Source: Streptomyces sp. Mut1 (GTDB taxonomy: Bacteria > Actinomycetota > Actinomycetes > Streptomycetales > Streptomycetaceae). Taken from it: a stretch of DNA of 64,000 bases. The DNA lies in NCBI RefSeq assembly GCF_030719295.1, contig NZ_CP120997.1:7016001-7080000 (forward strand). The letters are read 5' to 3'. Numbering within the stretch: the stretch's first letter is position 1; each line of letters opens with the position of its first letter. A program made the position numbers and the translations under genes. Positions 50,950 through 60,750 of this stretch are shown here, in pieces. Under the pieces are notes generated by a model that was not told the DNA's origin, did not search any database, and saw only the letters and a program-made list of their open reading frames with translations.

Positions 50950-52878
50950 ATGACGCTGCTGCAGAGCATCCGGGGGCCGCAGGATCTCAAGGCACTGAAC
51001 GCGTCACAACTCGGCGAACTCGCCGACGACATCCGTACGTTCCTGGTGCAGGCCGTCGCCAGGACCGGGGGTCATCTGGGCCCCAACCTCGGGGTGGTGG
51101 AGCTGACCATCGCCCTGCACCGGGTCTTCGACTCGCCCGTGGACCGCATCCTGTGGGACACCGGCCACCAGAGCTACGTGCACAAACTCCTCACCGGGCG
51201 CCAGGACTTCTCCAAGCTGCGCCGCAAGGGCGGGCTGTCCGGCTACCCGTCCCGCGAGGAGTCCGAGCACGACGTCATCGAGAACTCGCACGCCTCCACC
51301 GTCCTCGGCTGGGCCGACGGCCTCGCCAAGGCCAACGAGGTACGCGGCAGGGCGGACCACGTCGTCGCGGTCATCGGTGACGGAGCCCTCACCGGAGGCA
51401 TGGCCTGGGAGGCGCTGAACAACATCGCCGCCGCCAAGGACCGCCCGCTGATCGTCGTCGTCAACGACAACGAGCGCTCCTACGCGCCCACCATCGGCGG
51501 CCTCGCCCGCCACCTGGCGACCCTGCGCACCACCGACGGCTACGAGCGCTTCCTCGCCTGGGGCAAGGACCTGCTGGAACGCACCCCCGTCATCGGACAG
51601 CCGCTGTACGGGTCGCTGCACGGGGCGAAGAAGGGGTTCAAGGACTTCATCGCGCCGCAGGGCATGTTCGAGGACCTGGGGCTGAAGTACATCGGCCCGG
51701 TCGACGGGCACGACACCGCGGCCGTCGAGGCGGCACTGCGGCACGCCAGGCGCTTTCGCGGCCCGGTGCTCGTGCACTGCATCACCGAGAAGGGCCGCGG
51801 CTACGCCCCCGCGCTGAGCGACGAGGCCGACCGCTTCCACACCGTCGGCGCCATGGACCCGCTGACCTGCGTTCCGCTGGCCCCCGCCGCCGGTCCGTCC
51901 TGGACCTCCGTGTTCGGTGACGAGATCGCGGCGATCGGGGCGGAGCGGCCGGACGTCGTGGCGCTCACCGCCGCGATGCTGGACCCCGTCGGCCTGACCA
52001 AGTTCGCCGAGGCGTTCCCCGACCGGGTCTGGGACGTGGGCATCGCCGAGCAGCACGCCGCGGTCAGCGCCGCGGGGCTCGCCACCGGAGGGCTCCATCC
52101 GGTCGTCGCCGTCTACGCCACCTTCCTCAACCGGGCGTTCGACCAGCTGCTGATGGACGTCGCCCTGCACAAGTGCGGTGTGACCTTCGTCCTGGACCGG
52201 GCCGGGGTCACCGGACCCGACGGGGCCTCGCACAACGGCATGTGGGACCTGTCCGTGCTCCAGGTCGTGCCCGGGTTGCGCATCGCGGCCCCGCGCGACG
52301 CGGAGCGGCTGCGGGAGGAGCTGCGCGAGGCGGTCGCGGTGGACGACGCGCCGACCCTGGTCCGCTTCCCTAAGGAGTCGGTGGGCGAGCCGGTCCCGGC
52401 GATCGGGCGGATCGGCGGCATGGATGTGCTGCGGCGCGCCGAGGACGCCGATGTGCTGCTCGTCGCCGTCGGCGTGATGGCGCCCGTCTGCCTGCGTACC
52501 GCCGAACTGCTCGAAGGCGCCGGCATCCGCTGCACCGTGGTGGACCCCCGCTGGGTCAAACCGGTCGACGAGCGGCTGGCGCCGCTCGCCTCCGAGCACC
52601 GGCTCGTCGCCGTCGTCGAGGACAACAGCCGGGCCGGGGGCGTCGGCTGGGCGGTCGGCCAGGCGCTGCGGGACGCCGGCGTCGACGTACCGCTGCGGAC
52701 CTTCGGCATTCCCGAGCAGTTCCTCGCGCACGGCAAACGGGCCGAGGTACTGGCCGACATCGGACTCACACCGGTCGAGATCGCGGGCCGGATCAGCGCC
52801 GCGACGGCCGCCCGGAAGGCGGCCGACGGCACGGGGCACGGAGCCCCGGCCAACGGGCACAAGGAGAGCGGGGCATGA
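50950..52878 (+). CDS. dxs: 1-deoxy-D-xylulose-5-phosphate synthase
   Basis: A 642-residue thiamine-diphosphate enzyme. [14 protein letters not shown] (about 38-51), [14 protein letters not shown], the ThDP motif [16 protein letters not shown] and the C-terminal transketolase half with [19 protein letters not shown] are all present. It condenses pyruvate and glyceraldehyde-3-phosphate, the first MEP-pathway step. GAGAGGGGG precedes the ATG. It is probably an extra Dxs dedicated to hopanoids. Its stop overlaps the aminotransferase start (ATGA). Confidence 0.95.
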   Translation: MTLLQSIRGPQDLKALNASQLGELADDIRTFLVQAVARTGGHLGPNLGVVELTIALHRVFDSPVDRILWDTGHQSYVHKLLTGRQDFSKLRRKGGLSGYPSREESEHDVIENSHASTVLGWADGLAKANEVRGRADHVVAVIGDGALTGGMAWEALNNIAAAKDRPLIVVVNDNERSYAPTIGGLARHLATLRTTDGYERFLAWGKDLLERTPVIGQPLYGSLHGAKKGFKDFIAPQGMFEDLGLKYIGPVDGHDTAAVEAALRHARRFRGPVLVHCITEKGRGYAPALSDEADRFHTVGAMDPLTCVPLAPAAGPSWTSVFGDEIAAIGAERPDVVALTAAMLDPVGLTKFAEAFPDRVWDVGIAEQHAAVSAAGLATGGLHPVVAVYATFLNRAFDQLLMDVALHKCGVTFVLDRAGVTGPDGASHNGMWDLSVLQVVPGLRIAAPRDAERLREELREAVAVDDAPTLVRFPKESVGEPVPAIGRIGGMDVLRRAEDADVLLVAVGVMAPVCLRTAELLEGAGIRCTVVDPRWVKPVDERLAPLASEHRLVAVVEDNSRAGGVGWAVGQALRDAGVDVPLRTFGIPEQFLAHGKRAEVLADIGLTPVEIAGRISAATAARKAADGTGHGAPANGHKESGA

Positions 52879-54272
52879 AGGACGACGAGCCCAAGGGCTT
52901 CGATCTGGCGCGGCTTCTCGCCGAGCGCGGCGCCGAACGCTACGAGCTGCACACCAAGCACCTCAACCACCAGCTCCCGCGCATGCTGCACACCATCGGC
53001 TTCGACAAGGTCTACGAACGGGCCGAGGGCGCGCACTTCTGGGACGCGGACGGCAACGACTACCTGGACATGCTCGCCGGTTTCGGGGTGATGGGCCTCG
53101 GCCGGCACCACCCCGTCGTACGCAAGGCGGTGCACGACGTCCTGGACGCCTCGCTCGCCGACCTCACCCGCTTCGACTGCCAGCCGCTGCCGGGGCTGCT
53201 GGCCGAGAAGCTGCTGAGCCACAGCCCGCACCTGGACCGGGTGTTCTTCGGCAACAGCGGTACGGAGGCCGTCGAGACGGCGCTCAAGTTCGCCCGGTAC
53301 GCCACCGGCAGGCCGAGGATCCTCTACTGCGACCACGCCTTCCACGGGCTGACGACCGGCTCCCTCTCGGTCAACGGCGAGGGCGGCTTCCGCGACGGCT
53401 TCGCCCCGCTGCTGCCCGACACCGCCATCGAACTCGGTGACCTCGACGCGCTGCGGCGGGAGCTCAAGCGCGGCGACGTGGCCGCGCTCGTGGTCGAGCC
53501 GATCCAGGGCAAGGGCGTGCACGCGGCGCCGCCCGGGTTCCTGCGCGAGGCGCAGGAGCTGCTGCACAAGCACAAGGCCCTCCTCATCGCCGACGAGGTG
53601 CAGACGGGTCTGGGCAGGACCGGCGACTTCTACGCGTACCAGCACGAGGAAGGCGTCGAACCCGATCTGGTCTGCGTCGCCAAGGCGCTCTCCGGCGGCT
53701 ACGTCCCGGTCGGGGCGACGGTCGGCAAGGACTGGATCTTCAAGCGGGTCTACTCCTCCATGGACCGGGTCCTCGTCCACTCCGCGAGCTTCGGCTCCAA
53801 CGCCCAGGCCATGGCGGCGGGACTCGCCGTGCTCTCGGTGATGGAGGACGAGGAGACCGTGGCGCACGCGCGCCGCACCGGGGACCTGCTGCGCGAGCGG
53901 CTGTCCGCCCTCGTCGGCCGCTACGAGCTGCTGCACGAGGTGCGGGGGCGCGGGCTGATGATCGGCATCGAGTTCGGCCGCCCCACCTCGCTGAAGCTGC
54001 GCAGCCGCTGGACCATGCTCCAGGCGGCCCGCAAGGGCCTCTTCGCGCAGATGGTGGTCGTGCCGCTGCTCCAGAAGCACCGCATCCTCACCCAGGTGTC
54101 CGGCGACCACCTCGAAGTGATCAAGCTGATCCCGCCGCTGGTGATCGACGACGCCGACGTGGACCGGTTCGTGAGCGCCTTCACGGCTGTCATGGACGAC
54201 GCGCACAGCGGCGGCGGGCTGATGTGGGACTTCGGGCGGACCCTGGTCAAACAGGCGGTCGCCAACCGCTGA
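52875..54272 (+). CDS. hpnO: class III aminotransferase, HpnO-like
   Basis: A 465-residue PLP-dependent aminotransferase. The PLP lysine is K270 in [13 protein letters not shown]; other conserved parts are [23 protein letters not shown] and [15 protein letters not shown]. HpnO converts a ribosylhopane-derived aldehyde to aminobacteriohopanetriol. It is the last gene of the operon, coupled to dxs. Ornithine/acetylornithine aminotransferase homologues are the alternative, but the location argues for HpnO. Confidence 0.87.
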   Translation: MKDDEPKGFDLARLLAERGAERYELHTKHLNHQLPRMLHTIGFDKVYERAEGAHFWDADGNDYLDMLAGFGVMGLGRHHPVVRKAVHDVLDASLADLTRFDCQPLPGLLAEKLLSHSPHLDRVFFGNSGTEAVETALKFARYATGRPRILYCDHAFHGLTTGSLSVNGEGGFRDGFAPLLPDTAIELGDLDALRRELKRGDVAALVVEPIQGKGVHAAPPGFLREAQELLHKHKALLIADEVQTGLGRTGDFYAYQHEEGVEPDLVCVAKALSGGYVPVGATVGKDWIFKRVYSSMDRVLVHSASFGSNAQAMAAGLAVLSVMEDEETVAHARRTGDLLRERLSALVGRYELLHEVRGRGLMIGIEFGRPTSLKLRSRWTMLQAARKGLFAQMVVVPLLQKHRILTQVSGDHLEVIKLIPPLVIDDADVDRFVSAFTAVMDDAHSGGGLMWDFGRTLVKQAVANR

Positions 54273-54275
54273 GAG

Positions 54276-54314
54276 TTCTTGCCTCGGAGGCAAGAAATTT
54301 GCCTCCGAGGAAAG
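54276..54314. promoter_or_regulatory. inverted-repeat operator before the XRE regulator
   Basis: TTCTTGCCT and AGGCAAGAA form a perfect nine-base inverted repeat around CGG (54276-54296). A second, degenerate copy with TTTGCCTC and GAGGAAAG occupies 54298-54314. The pair lies 20 to 58 bases before the XRE start, fitting autoregulation. Confidence 0.75.
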
Positions 54315-54333
54315 ACTTTGGCCCAATGGAGGC

Positions 54334-54942
54334 ATGAACCCTCCGGACGACCAGGTGGCCGAGGAACTCCCCGGCGTCGCCCCACGCCTGCGCGACCTGC
54401 GCCGCGGCCGTGGCCTCACCCTGGAGACCGCGGCCCAGCGCGCCGGGCTCTCGCCCGCTCACCTGTCCCGGCTCGAAACGGGCCGGCGCCAGCCCTCGCT
54501 GCCGATGCTGCTGCAACTGGCCAGGATCTACGGTACGACGGTCTCCGAGCTGCTCGGCGAGATGCCCCCGGAACGTGACGCGATCGTCCGAGGCCGCCCC
54601 TTCGAGGGCGCTGCGGCCAACGGCTGGATGTACCAGCAGGCCGGCGGCTCCGGCCGGGCCATGCAGGCGCTCCGCGTCCGCGTCCCGTACGGAGCCCAGG
54701 GCGACCTGGTCCGCGTCCACCCCGGCGAGGAATGGCTGTACGTCCTGGCGGGCCGTCTGCGGGTGACCCTCGGTGACACGGTGCACGACCTGGCCCCCGG
54801 GGACAGCGCGCACTTCGACTCGCTCACTCCGCACCGGATCGTGGCCCCGGAGCCGGACGGCTCGGAGCTGCTCTTCGTCCACACCCTGCTCCAGAGCTCC
54901 GCCGCCGAGCTGTGTCTCGGCAGCGCAGTCCACCGTCGCTAG
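54334..54942 (+). CDS. XRE family regulator with cupin domain
   Basis: A 202-residue regulator. The HTH is at about 16-70 (LRDLRRGRGLTLETAAQRAGLSPAHLSRLETG), followed by a cupin barrel at about 100-190 (VHPGEEWLYVLAGRLRVTLGDTVHDLAPGD, then HRIV). Such proteins often control amino acid, polyamine or stress genes and bind small ligands in the cupin. GGAGG is just one base from the ATG, unusually close. Inverted repeats upstream suggest self-control. A DUF6126-like mini-protein follows. Confidence 0.9.
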   Translation: MNPPDDQVAEELPGVAPRLRDLRRGRGLTLETAAQRAGLSPAHLSRLETGRRQPSLPMLLQLARIYGTTVSELLGEMPPERDAIVRGRPFEGAAANGWMYQQAGGSGRAMQALRVRVPYGAQGDLVRVHPGEEWLYVLAGRLRVTLGDTVHDLAPGDSAHFDSLTPHRIVAPEPDGSELLFVHTLLQSSAAELCLGSAVHRR

Positions 54943-54984
54943 ACGTCCCGCGGCCGGCGCCCCCGGCCGCCAGAGAGGCCGGCC

Positions 54985-55161
54985 ATGTCCGATTCCGAGA
55001 ACTACGACCCGCTCACCCCGGCCAAACGGGCGGGCGCCGACACGCACGAGAAGAAGATGCCCCGCGGGCTCGTCATCCGGCTGTTCGCCTACCTGGTGGC
55101 CGGGCACGTCATCGCCGGGTTCCTCTACCTGCTGTTCGCGGTGGGGATGCACAACCAGTAG
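54985..55161 (+). CDS. 58-residue DUF6126-like membrane mini-protein
   Basis: Too short for many gene finders, it starts at an ATG with GAGAGG seven bases upstream, 42 bases after the XRE gene. The N-terminus is polar (SDSENYDPLTPAKRAG, then EKKMPRG), followed by one membrane helix, roughly LVIRLFAYLVAGHVIAGF to LLFAV, and MHNQ at the end. I recognise the DUF6126 pattern, known to me as a Streptomyces-specific family beside XRE-cupin regulators. The function is unknown; a small membrane partner or stress peptide is possible. Confidence 0.85.
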   Translation: MSDSENYDPLTPAKRAGADTHEKKMPRGLVIRLFAYLVAGHVIAGFLYLLFAVGMHNQ

Positions 55162-55176
55162 GCCCGCCCGGCGCGC

Positions 55177-55989
55177 TCAGCCCTCGTCGAGGAGCCGTTC
55201 GCGCAGCCGTTCGAGGGTGGCGGGCGCGAGCCCCAGCCCGTCGGAGAGGTAGCGGTCGGTGCCGCCCCAGGTCTCGTCGATGGTCGCGAACGCCGAGGCG
55301 AGGTAGTCGGGGTGCGCGCCGAACAGCGGGTTCAGCAGCTCCATCACCTCCGGCGACATCCCGGCGGGCGAGGTGTCGCTGCGCCGGACCCGGTAGCGGC
55401 GGTGCGCGTCGTTCGACTTCAGGTAGTCGGCCTCGATGGCCTCGCGCCCGACACCCACCGCCAGCAGCGTCACCGCGATGGAGAGCCCGGCCCGGTCCTT
55501 GCCGGCCGCGCAGTGCATCAGCGCCGGCACGCTGTCCTCGGCCAGCGCGTGCAGGACCCGGCTGTGCTCGGCCGTGCGGTCCAGGATGATCGCGCGGTAG
55601 GAGGCGACCATGCGGCCGGTCCCCTTCCCGTCGGCCAGGATCGAGCGCAGCTCGTCCATGTCGCCGTCGCGCACCATCCGCCAGAACTCGGCCCCGTCCG
55701 CCGGGTCGCTGAGCGGGATGCTCACATTGCGCACGCCCGGCAGCTCCACGTCGAGACCGTCCAGCTTGTGGTCCGCCGCGTTGCGGAAGTCGAAGACGGT
55801 GTGCAGGCCGAGACCGGTGAGGAAGGCCGTGTCCTCGGCCGTGGCGTGGGCCAGGTGGCCGCTGCGGTAGAGGCTTCCGTACCGCACCCGACGGCCGTCG
55901 GAGGCGGGCAGTCCGCCCACGTCCCGGAAGTTGCGGACACCGGCCAGCACGGGCTCCGTCGGCGGGGTCTGCGGCAGCTGCTGCGTCAC
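55177..55989 (-). CDS. tyrosine/serine protein phosphatase (MptpB-like)
   Basis: A 270-residue phosphatase of the bacterial Y_phosphatase3 family. The P-loop is HCAAGKDRAG (159-168) with nucleophile C160. Other family parts are the N-terminal GVRNFRDVGGLPASDGRRVRYGSLYRSG and FDFRNAADHKLDG. Relatives dephosphorylate phosphotyrosine or phosphoinositides. The GTG at 55989 has AGGAG five bases upstream; the longer frame to 56037 is unlikely. It is convergent with the mini-protein. Confidence 0.9.
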   Translation of the reverse strand: MTQQLPQTPPTEPVLAGVRNFRDVGGLPASDGRRVRYGSLYRSGHLAHATAEDTAFLTGLGLHTVFDFRNAADHKLDGLDVELPGVRNVSIPLSDPADGAEFWRMVRDGDMDELRSILADGKGTGRMVASYRAIILDRTAEHSRVLHALAEDSVPALMHCAAGKDRAGLSIAVTLLAVGVGREAIEADYLKSNDAHRRYRVRRSDTSPAGMSPEVMELLNPLFGAHPDYLASAFATIDETWGGTDRYLSDGLGLAPATLERLRERLLDEG

Positions 55990-56203
55990 GGTCACTCCTG
56001 GAGGCTCTGCCCCGGCGCCTGTCGCCGACGGGCCCACGCCCGTGACGATACGACATCGGTTCCAGGGGCAATCATCTCGGTCGGCGCCTCCCTCCGGCGG
56101 TGGACGGGGTGCGATTTTCCGTGTGCGGGGCGTTGCCCTCCCTCGTCGCGCGGTCGATGATGTGCGGAACTGTGTGAATCTGTGGCACGTGGACGGGGGC
56201 GCG

Positions 56204-58300
56204 ATGATCGAGACGGGCGACCGGGGCCGGACCTGGCTGCTGACCGGGGCGAGCGGCAGCTACGCCTTGCATCTCACCGGCCGGCACGAGCTGCTGCACC
56301 TGCACTGGGGCCCGCGGATCTCCCTGGCCGCCGCCGAAGCCCTGGCCGCCGCACCCGCGCCGCCCGGCCGGGGCTTCGAGTCCCCGCTGGACGGCCGCGA
56401 GGAGTACCCGGTGGAGGGCGGCCCGCGGTTCGTGCGCCCCGCACTCTCGGTGCGCACCGACGAGGTGCGCGGGACCGCGTGGGTGTTCACGGGCGACGCC
56501 GTGGACGGCGACGAGCTGCGGATCTCCTTCGACGATCCGCTGCACCGCCTCGCGATCACCCTGCACTACCGGATGCGCGACGACTCCGACGTCATCGAGC
56601 GCTGGACCACGCTCACCCACACCGGACCGGACGGCCCGCCCGTCGAACTGCTCCGCGCCGACGCGGCGGCCTGGTCCCCGCCCGCCCGCGACGGCTGGCG
56701 GCTCAGCCGGCTGCACGGCCGCTGGGCGGCGGAGACCCAGCTGGAGCGCACCGAGCTGGCGTACGGGGAACACCTCCTGTCCAGCCGGCGCGGCCACACC
56801 GGCCACCAGGGCCTGCCCTGGCTCGCCCTGGACGCGGACGGCGCGGCCACCGAGGAGAACGGCGAGGTCTACGGCTGCGCCCTCGGCTGGTCCGGGTCCT
56901 GGCGCATCGCCGTACAGCGGCTGCCCGACGGGCTCGTACAGATCACCGGCGGCGCCGGCTACGACGACTCCGGGCTGCTGCGCCTCGCGCCCGGTCGGTC
57001 GTACACCAGCCCCGTCTTCGCCGGACTGTGGAGCGCGGCGGGCTTCGGCGGGGCCAGCCGCGCCTGGCACGCCTGGCAGCTCGCCCATGTGATCCCCGAC
57101 GCTTCCGAGCCGCGCCCGGTCCTCTACAACTCCTGGGAGGCCACCCGGTTCGACATCGCGGAGGACCAGCAGCGGGCCCTCGCCGAGCGCGCGGCGGCGA
57201 TGGGCGTCGAGCTGTTCGTCGTGGACGACGCCTGGTTCGGGCAGCGGGTGAGCGACCGGGCCGGGCTCGGCGACTGGACGCCGAACCCGGAGCGGTTCCC
57301 GGACGGGCTCGGCCCGCTCGCCCGGTATGTGCACGGGCTGGGCATGCGGTTCGGGATCTGGGTCGAGCCCGAGATGGTCAATCCCGACAGCGATCTCTAC
57401 CGTGCCCACCCCGACTGGGTGCAGCACTTCCCCGGGCGGGAGCGGACGGAGTTCCGCAATCAGCTGGTCCTGAACCTGGCCCGCCCGGACGTGCGGGCGT
57501 ATCTGTGGGAGCGGCTGGACGCGCTGCTGTCCACCACGCCGGTCGACTATGTGAAGTGGGACTTCAACCGCTGCTTCTCGGACGCGGGCTGGCCGGGCGC
57601 GGACTACCCGCAGCGGCTCTGGACCGAGCACGTGGACGGCCTGTACGCGCTGATCGACCGGCTGCGCGCCGCCCACCCCGCAGTCGCCTTCGAGTCCTGC
57701 TCGGGCGGGGGCGGCCGCGTCGACCTGGGCATCCTCTCCCGTACGGACCAGGTCTGGACGTCGGACAACACCGACCCGCTGGACCGCCTCGCCATCCAGG
57801 AGGGCTTCGGGCAGATCCATCCCGCCCGGGTGATGGCGGCCTGGGTCACGGACAGCCCGAACCTCCAGCTGAACGGCCGCTTCTCCTCGCTGCGCTTCCG
57901 GTTCGTGAGCGCCATGGCCGGGGTGCTGGGGATCGGCGGCGACCTCACCGAGTGGAGCGGGGCCGAGCTGGACGAGGCGCGCGGGTGGGTGGAGCTGTAC
58001 AAGGAGATCCGCCCGGTCGTGCAGCTGGGGGAGCTGTACCGGCTGCGCGCGCCGGACAGCGGACTCGGCGCCGTGCAGTACGTGCGGGGCGCGGACACCG
58101 TCGTACTGATGTGGCTCCATGCCCAGCGGTACGGGGAGGAGCCGCCGGCCCTGCGGCTGCGCGGTCTCGATCCGGAGGCCACGTACACCTGCCTGGACAC
58201 GGGGGCCGCGCACCACGGTTCGGTGCTGCTGCACCACGGCTTGCGCACCGGGCTGAGCGGGGACCTGGACGCGCGGGTGCTGCGGCTGCGGCGTGGGTGA
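56204..58300 (+). CDS. alpha-galactosidase, GH36
   Basis: A 698-residue glycoside hydrolase. The nucleophile is D453 in YVKWDFNR and the acid/base D521 in TDQVWTSDNTD; SCSGGGGRVDLGIL and PVLYNSWEATRFD confirm GH36. It releases terminal alpha-galactose from melibiose-type sugars. No signal peptide is seen, so it is likely intracellular. The ATG at 56204 or GTG at 56189 is the start; the upstream frame to 55931 is implausible. No sugar transporter or LacI gene is adjacent. Confidence 0.92.
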   Translation: MIETGDRGRTWLLTGASGSYALHLTGRHELLHLHWGPRISLAAAEALAAAPAPPGRGFESPLDGREEYPVEGGPRFVRPALSVRTDEVRGTAWVFTGDAVDGDELRISFDDPLHRLAITLHYRMRDDSDVIERWTTLTHTGPDGPPVELLRADAAAWSPPARDGWRLSRLHGRWAAETQLERTELAYGEHLLSSRRGHTGHQGLPWLALDADGAATEENGEVYGCALGWSGSWRIAVQRLPDGLVQITGGAGYDDSGLLRLAPGRSYTSPVFAGLWSAAGFGGASRAWHAWQLAHVIPDASEPRPVLYNSWEATRFDIAEDQQRALAERAAAMGVELFVVDDAWFGQRVSDRAGLGDWTPNPERFPDGLGPLARYVHGLGMRFGIWVEPEMVNPDSDLYRAHPDWVQHFPGRERTEFRNQLVLNLARPDVRAYLWERLDALLSTTPVDYVKWDFNRCFSDAGWPGADYPQRLWTEHVDGLYALIDRLRAAHPAVAFESCSGGGGRVDLGILSRTDQVWTSDNTDPLDRLAIQEGFGQIHPARVMAAWVTDSPNLQLNGRFSSLRFRFVSAMAGVLGIGGDLTEWSGAELDEARGWVELYKEIRPVVQLGELYRLRAPDSGLGAVQYVRGADTVVLMWLHAQRYGEEPPALRLRGLDPEATYTCLDTGAAHHGSVLLHHGLRTGLSGDLDARVLRLRRG

Positions 58301-58358
58301 CGGCTACGGCATGTCCGTAATGTGGCGTTTTGCCGAACATGCCCCGGTTGCAAGGGAG

Positions 58359-58386
58359 ATGATCACCCGCTCGTGAGCGGGATCAT
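58359..58386. terminator. near-palindromic hairpin after the GH36 gene
   Basis: CCCGCT and AGCGGG pair around CGTG, extended by ATGAT/ATCAT arms after a two-base bulge. It lies about 60 bases after the GH36 stop. Confidence 0.55.
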
Positions 58387-58599
58387 ATCCGTGACGGTGT
58401 GTGGTGGCGGTGCGGTGGGGTAGTCCGTATGCCGCGCGGAAAGCCAAGATCCGTAATCCACGGAGTGTGACCGGAATTCCGCGCCGAATTTCCGGTGCCG
58501 AATCCCGGGCGGAACCCGTGGCTTGTTTCCGCCGTCCCGGCTCGCTTACGTTCCATGTCAATCCGGATGGAACGCCCAATCCTGCCGCCGTCCGGAATT

Positions 58600-58737
58600 C
58601 GCACCCACTCACCGTGTGGCAGGAGCGGGGGAACCAGGTAAGCCGCCGACCGGGAGAACCGGCCGGCTAGGGGTGAAGCCGCGCCAGCCGCGGCCGGGCA
58701 TCTCCAGCCCGAACCCGACAGCTCACCTCGCAGGCGC
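58600..58737 (+). ncRNA. ydaO-yuaA type c-di-AMP riboswitch
   Basis: The leader carries the conserved ydaO elements in order: GGGGGAACCAGG, AGGGGTGAAGCC and the 3' block CCGAACCCGACAGCTCACC, followed by CGCAGGC. In actinobacteria this riboswitch commonly precedes cell wall peptidase and Rpf genes and shuts them off when c-di-AMP is high. The boundaries are approximate, judged by these blocks. The next gene is a LysM/M23 peptidase 18 bases beyond. Confidence 0.88.
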
Positions 58738-58754
58738 CGGAGAGGAAACCCTTC

Positions 58755-59696
58755 ATGCCCATTTCGGGTAAGCACCGTCGTCCCAAGTCCAGCACCATCG
58801 CCCGTGGTGTCGTCGCCGCGAGCGCCGGCGGAGCCGTCATCGCTCTTCCGCTGCTCGGCGCCACCGGTGCCAACGCCGCGGAGCAGGCCGCCCCGGCCAC
58901 CTCGAAGTCGGCCGCCGCGCACAGCACCCCGGCCAAGTCCGCGAAGAGCGCCGGCACCACCACCTACTCCGTCGTCTCCGGCGACTACCTGTCGAAGATC
59001 GCGGCCGAGCACAAGCTCAAGGGCGGCTGGCACAAGCTGTACCAGGACAACCGCGACGTCGTCGGCGAGAACCCGAGCCTGATCTTCCCGGGCATGAAGC
59101 TGACGCTCGGCGCCAAGTCGGCCGCGACCGCCTCCACCACCCCGTCGAAGGCCCCCGCCCGGACGGAGGCGAAGGCCGCCCCGAAGACCGAGGCCAAGAC
59201 GACCGGCACGAAGACCACCACGGCCTCCGAATCCTCCTCCGGCGCCTCCGCGTCCCAGGAGGCCCAGGCCCCGGCCGCCCAGGACAACGCCTCCGGTTAC
59301 GTCCACCCGGTCCCCGGCAACCACACCACCGCCTACCGCGCCTCCGGCGCCAGCTGGTCCAGCGGCAGCCACACCGGCATCGACTTCCCCGTCGCCACCG
59401 GCACCAGCGTGAAGGCCATCACCTCCGGCACCGTCGTCACCGCCGGCTGGGGCGGCGCCTACGGCAACGAGGTCGTCATCAAGCACGCCGACGGCCACTA
59501 CTCGCAGTACGGCCACATGTCCTCGCTCTCCGTCTCGGCGGGCCAGACCGTGACCGCGGGCCAGCAGATCGGCCTCTCCGGCTCCACCGGCAACGCCACC
59601 GGCCCGCACCTCCACTTCGAGGTCCGCACCGGCCCGGCGTACGGCTCGGACATCGACCCGATCGCCTACCTGGCGTCGCACGGGATCAACGTCTGA
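58755..59696 (+). CDS. secreted LysM and M23 peptidoglycan endopeptidase
   Basis: A 313-residue exported protein. The signal peptide ends at about ANA|AEQ (41/42). A LysM domain covers 69-118 (YSVVSGDYLSKIAAEH), followed by an Ala/Thr/Lys-rich linker and an M23 domain with HTGIDFPV and GPHLHFEV zinc-ligand motifs (HxxxD and HxH). It would bind and cut peptidoglycan cross-links outside the cell. GAGAGG precedes the ATG. Control by the riboswitch upstream links wall hydrolysis to c-di-AMP. Confidence 0.95.
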   Translation: MPISGKHRRPKSSTIARGVVAASAGGAVIALPLLGATGANAAEQAAPATSKSAAAHSTPAKSAKSAGTTTYSVVSGDYLSKIAAEHKLKGGWHKLYQDNRDVVGENPSLIFPGMKLTLGAKSAATASTTPSKAPARTEAKAAPKTEAKTTGTKTTTASESSSGASASQEAQAPAAQDNASGYVHPVPGNHTTAYRASGASWSSGSHTGIDFPVATGTSVKAITSGTVVTAGWGGAYGNEVVIKHADGHYSQYGHMSSLSVSAGQTVTAGQQIGLSGSTGNATGPHLHFEVRTGPAYGSDIDPIAYLASHGINV

Positions 59697-59738
59697 TCCA
59701 GCAGGACCGGCCCGCTGAACCGGGCCGCGGCAGGACAG

Positions 59739-59772
59739 AGAGGGGCGGTGCGCGGCGGCGCACCGCCCCTCT
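59739..59772 (+). terminator. 15-bp hairpin terminator after the peptidase
   Basis: AGAGGGGCGGTGCGC pairs fully with GCGCACCGCCCCTCT around GGCG, then GCTTATT follows. It lies 43 bases after the stop. Confidence 0.85.
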
Positions 59773-59878
59773 GCTTATTCCCCCTTTACCGAAACCTGAC
59801 CGGGTGGTTTATCTCACCACCCGTCAACCCCTTATTACGGTCGCGTAGGTCACATTAAGGGGTGCAGGATATGCGCTT

Positions 59879-60733
59879 GTGGCAGACGATTCGAGAAACA
59901 TCCAACAGGGCGTCATCAACCGACAGGGCGCCATCGGGTCGTACGCGGCGATTGGCGACAGTTTCACCGAGGGAGTCGGCGACCCCGGCCCGGACGGAAC
60001 GTTCGTCGGCTGGGCCGACCGGCTCGCGGTCCTTCTCGCGGACCGGCTCCCGGAACCCGGCACGGCAGCGGACGCCGAGGTCTCACCCGTTCCCGCGCAC
60101 GGGGATTTCCGGTACGCCAATCTCGCCGTACGAGGACGCCTCCTCGACCAGATAGTCGAGGAGCAGGTGCCCCGCGCCAAGGAACTCGCCCCCGATCTGG
60201 TGAGCTTCTGCGCCGGCGGCAACGACATCATCCGGCCCGGCACCGACCCCGACGACGTGGCCGAACGCTTCGAGCGCGCGGTCGCCGACCTGACCGGCTC
60301 GGTCGGCACCGTCATGATCACCACCGGCTTCGACACCCGTGGCGTGCCCGTGCTGCGCCATCTGCGCGGCAAGATCGCCACCTACACCGCCCACGTACGG
60401 GCCATCGCCGACCGCTACGACTGCCCGGTGCTCGACCTGTGGTCGCTGCGCTCCGTGCAGGACCGGCGCGCCTGGGACGGCGACCGGCTGCATCTGTCGC
60501 CCGAGGGGCACACCCGGGTCGCGCTGCGCGCCGCCCAGGTCCTCGGACTCGACGTGCCGGCCGACCCGGACCAGGAATGGCCGCCGCAGCCCCCGCGCGG
60601 CACCCTGGAGGTCCGGCGCGACGACATCCACTGGGCGCGCGAATACCTCGTCCCGTGGATCGGACGACGGCTGCGCGGCGAGTCCTCCGGGGACCACGTC
60701 GAGCCGAAGCGGCCGGACCTGCTGCCGCTCTGA
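59879..60733 (+). CDS. SGNH/GDSL hydrolase
   Basis: A 284-residue esterase-like protein. Block I is AAIGDSFTEGVGDP with Ser28, block III is FCAGGNDI, and block V is DGDRLHLSPEGH (Asp and His). It has no signal peptide, so it acts in the cytoplasm on an ester or acetyl group not known. The C-terminal 60 residues are charged. It begins at a GTG (59879) with a weak AGGA 11 bases upstream. It is convergent with the STM4011-type operon. Confidence 0.88.
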   Translation: MADDSRNIQQGVINRQGAIGSYAAIGDSFTEGVGDPGPDGTFVGWADRLAVLLADRLPEPGTAADAEVSPVPAHGDFRYANLAVRGRLLDQIVEEQVPRAKELAPDLVSFCAGGNDIIRPGTDPDDVAERFERAVADLTGSVGTVMITTGFDTRGVPVLRHLRGKIATYTAHVRAIADRYDCPVLDLWSLRSVQDRRAWDGDRLHLSPEGHTRVALRAAQVLGLDVPADPDQEWPPQPPRGTLEVRRDDIHWAREYLVPWIGRRLRGESSGDHVEPKRPDLLPL

Positions 60734-60750
60734 CAGAACCGTCGCTGTCC

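Larger units (their letters stand above)
58301..58754. other. 454-bp spacer with terminator and riboswitch leader
   Basis: After the GH36 stop lies a palindromic hairpin, then a promoter region of moderate GC (58390-58560, with several GGAATTCC-like patches), then the c-di-AMP riboswitch and the peptidase ribosome site. No credible ORF is present. Confidence 0.7.
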
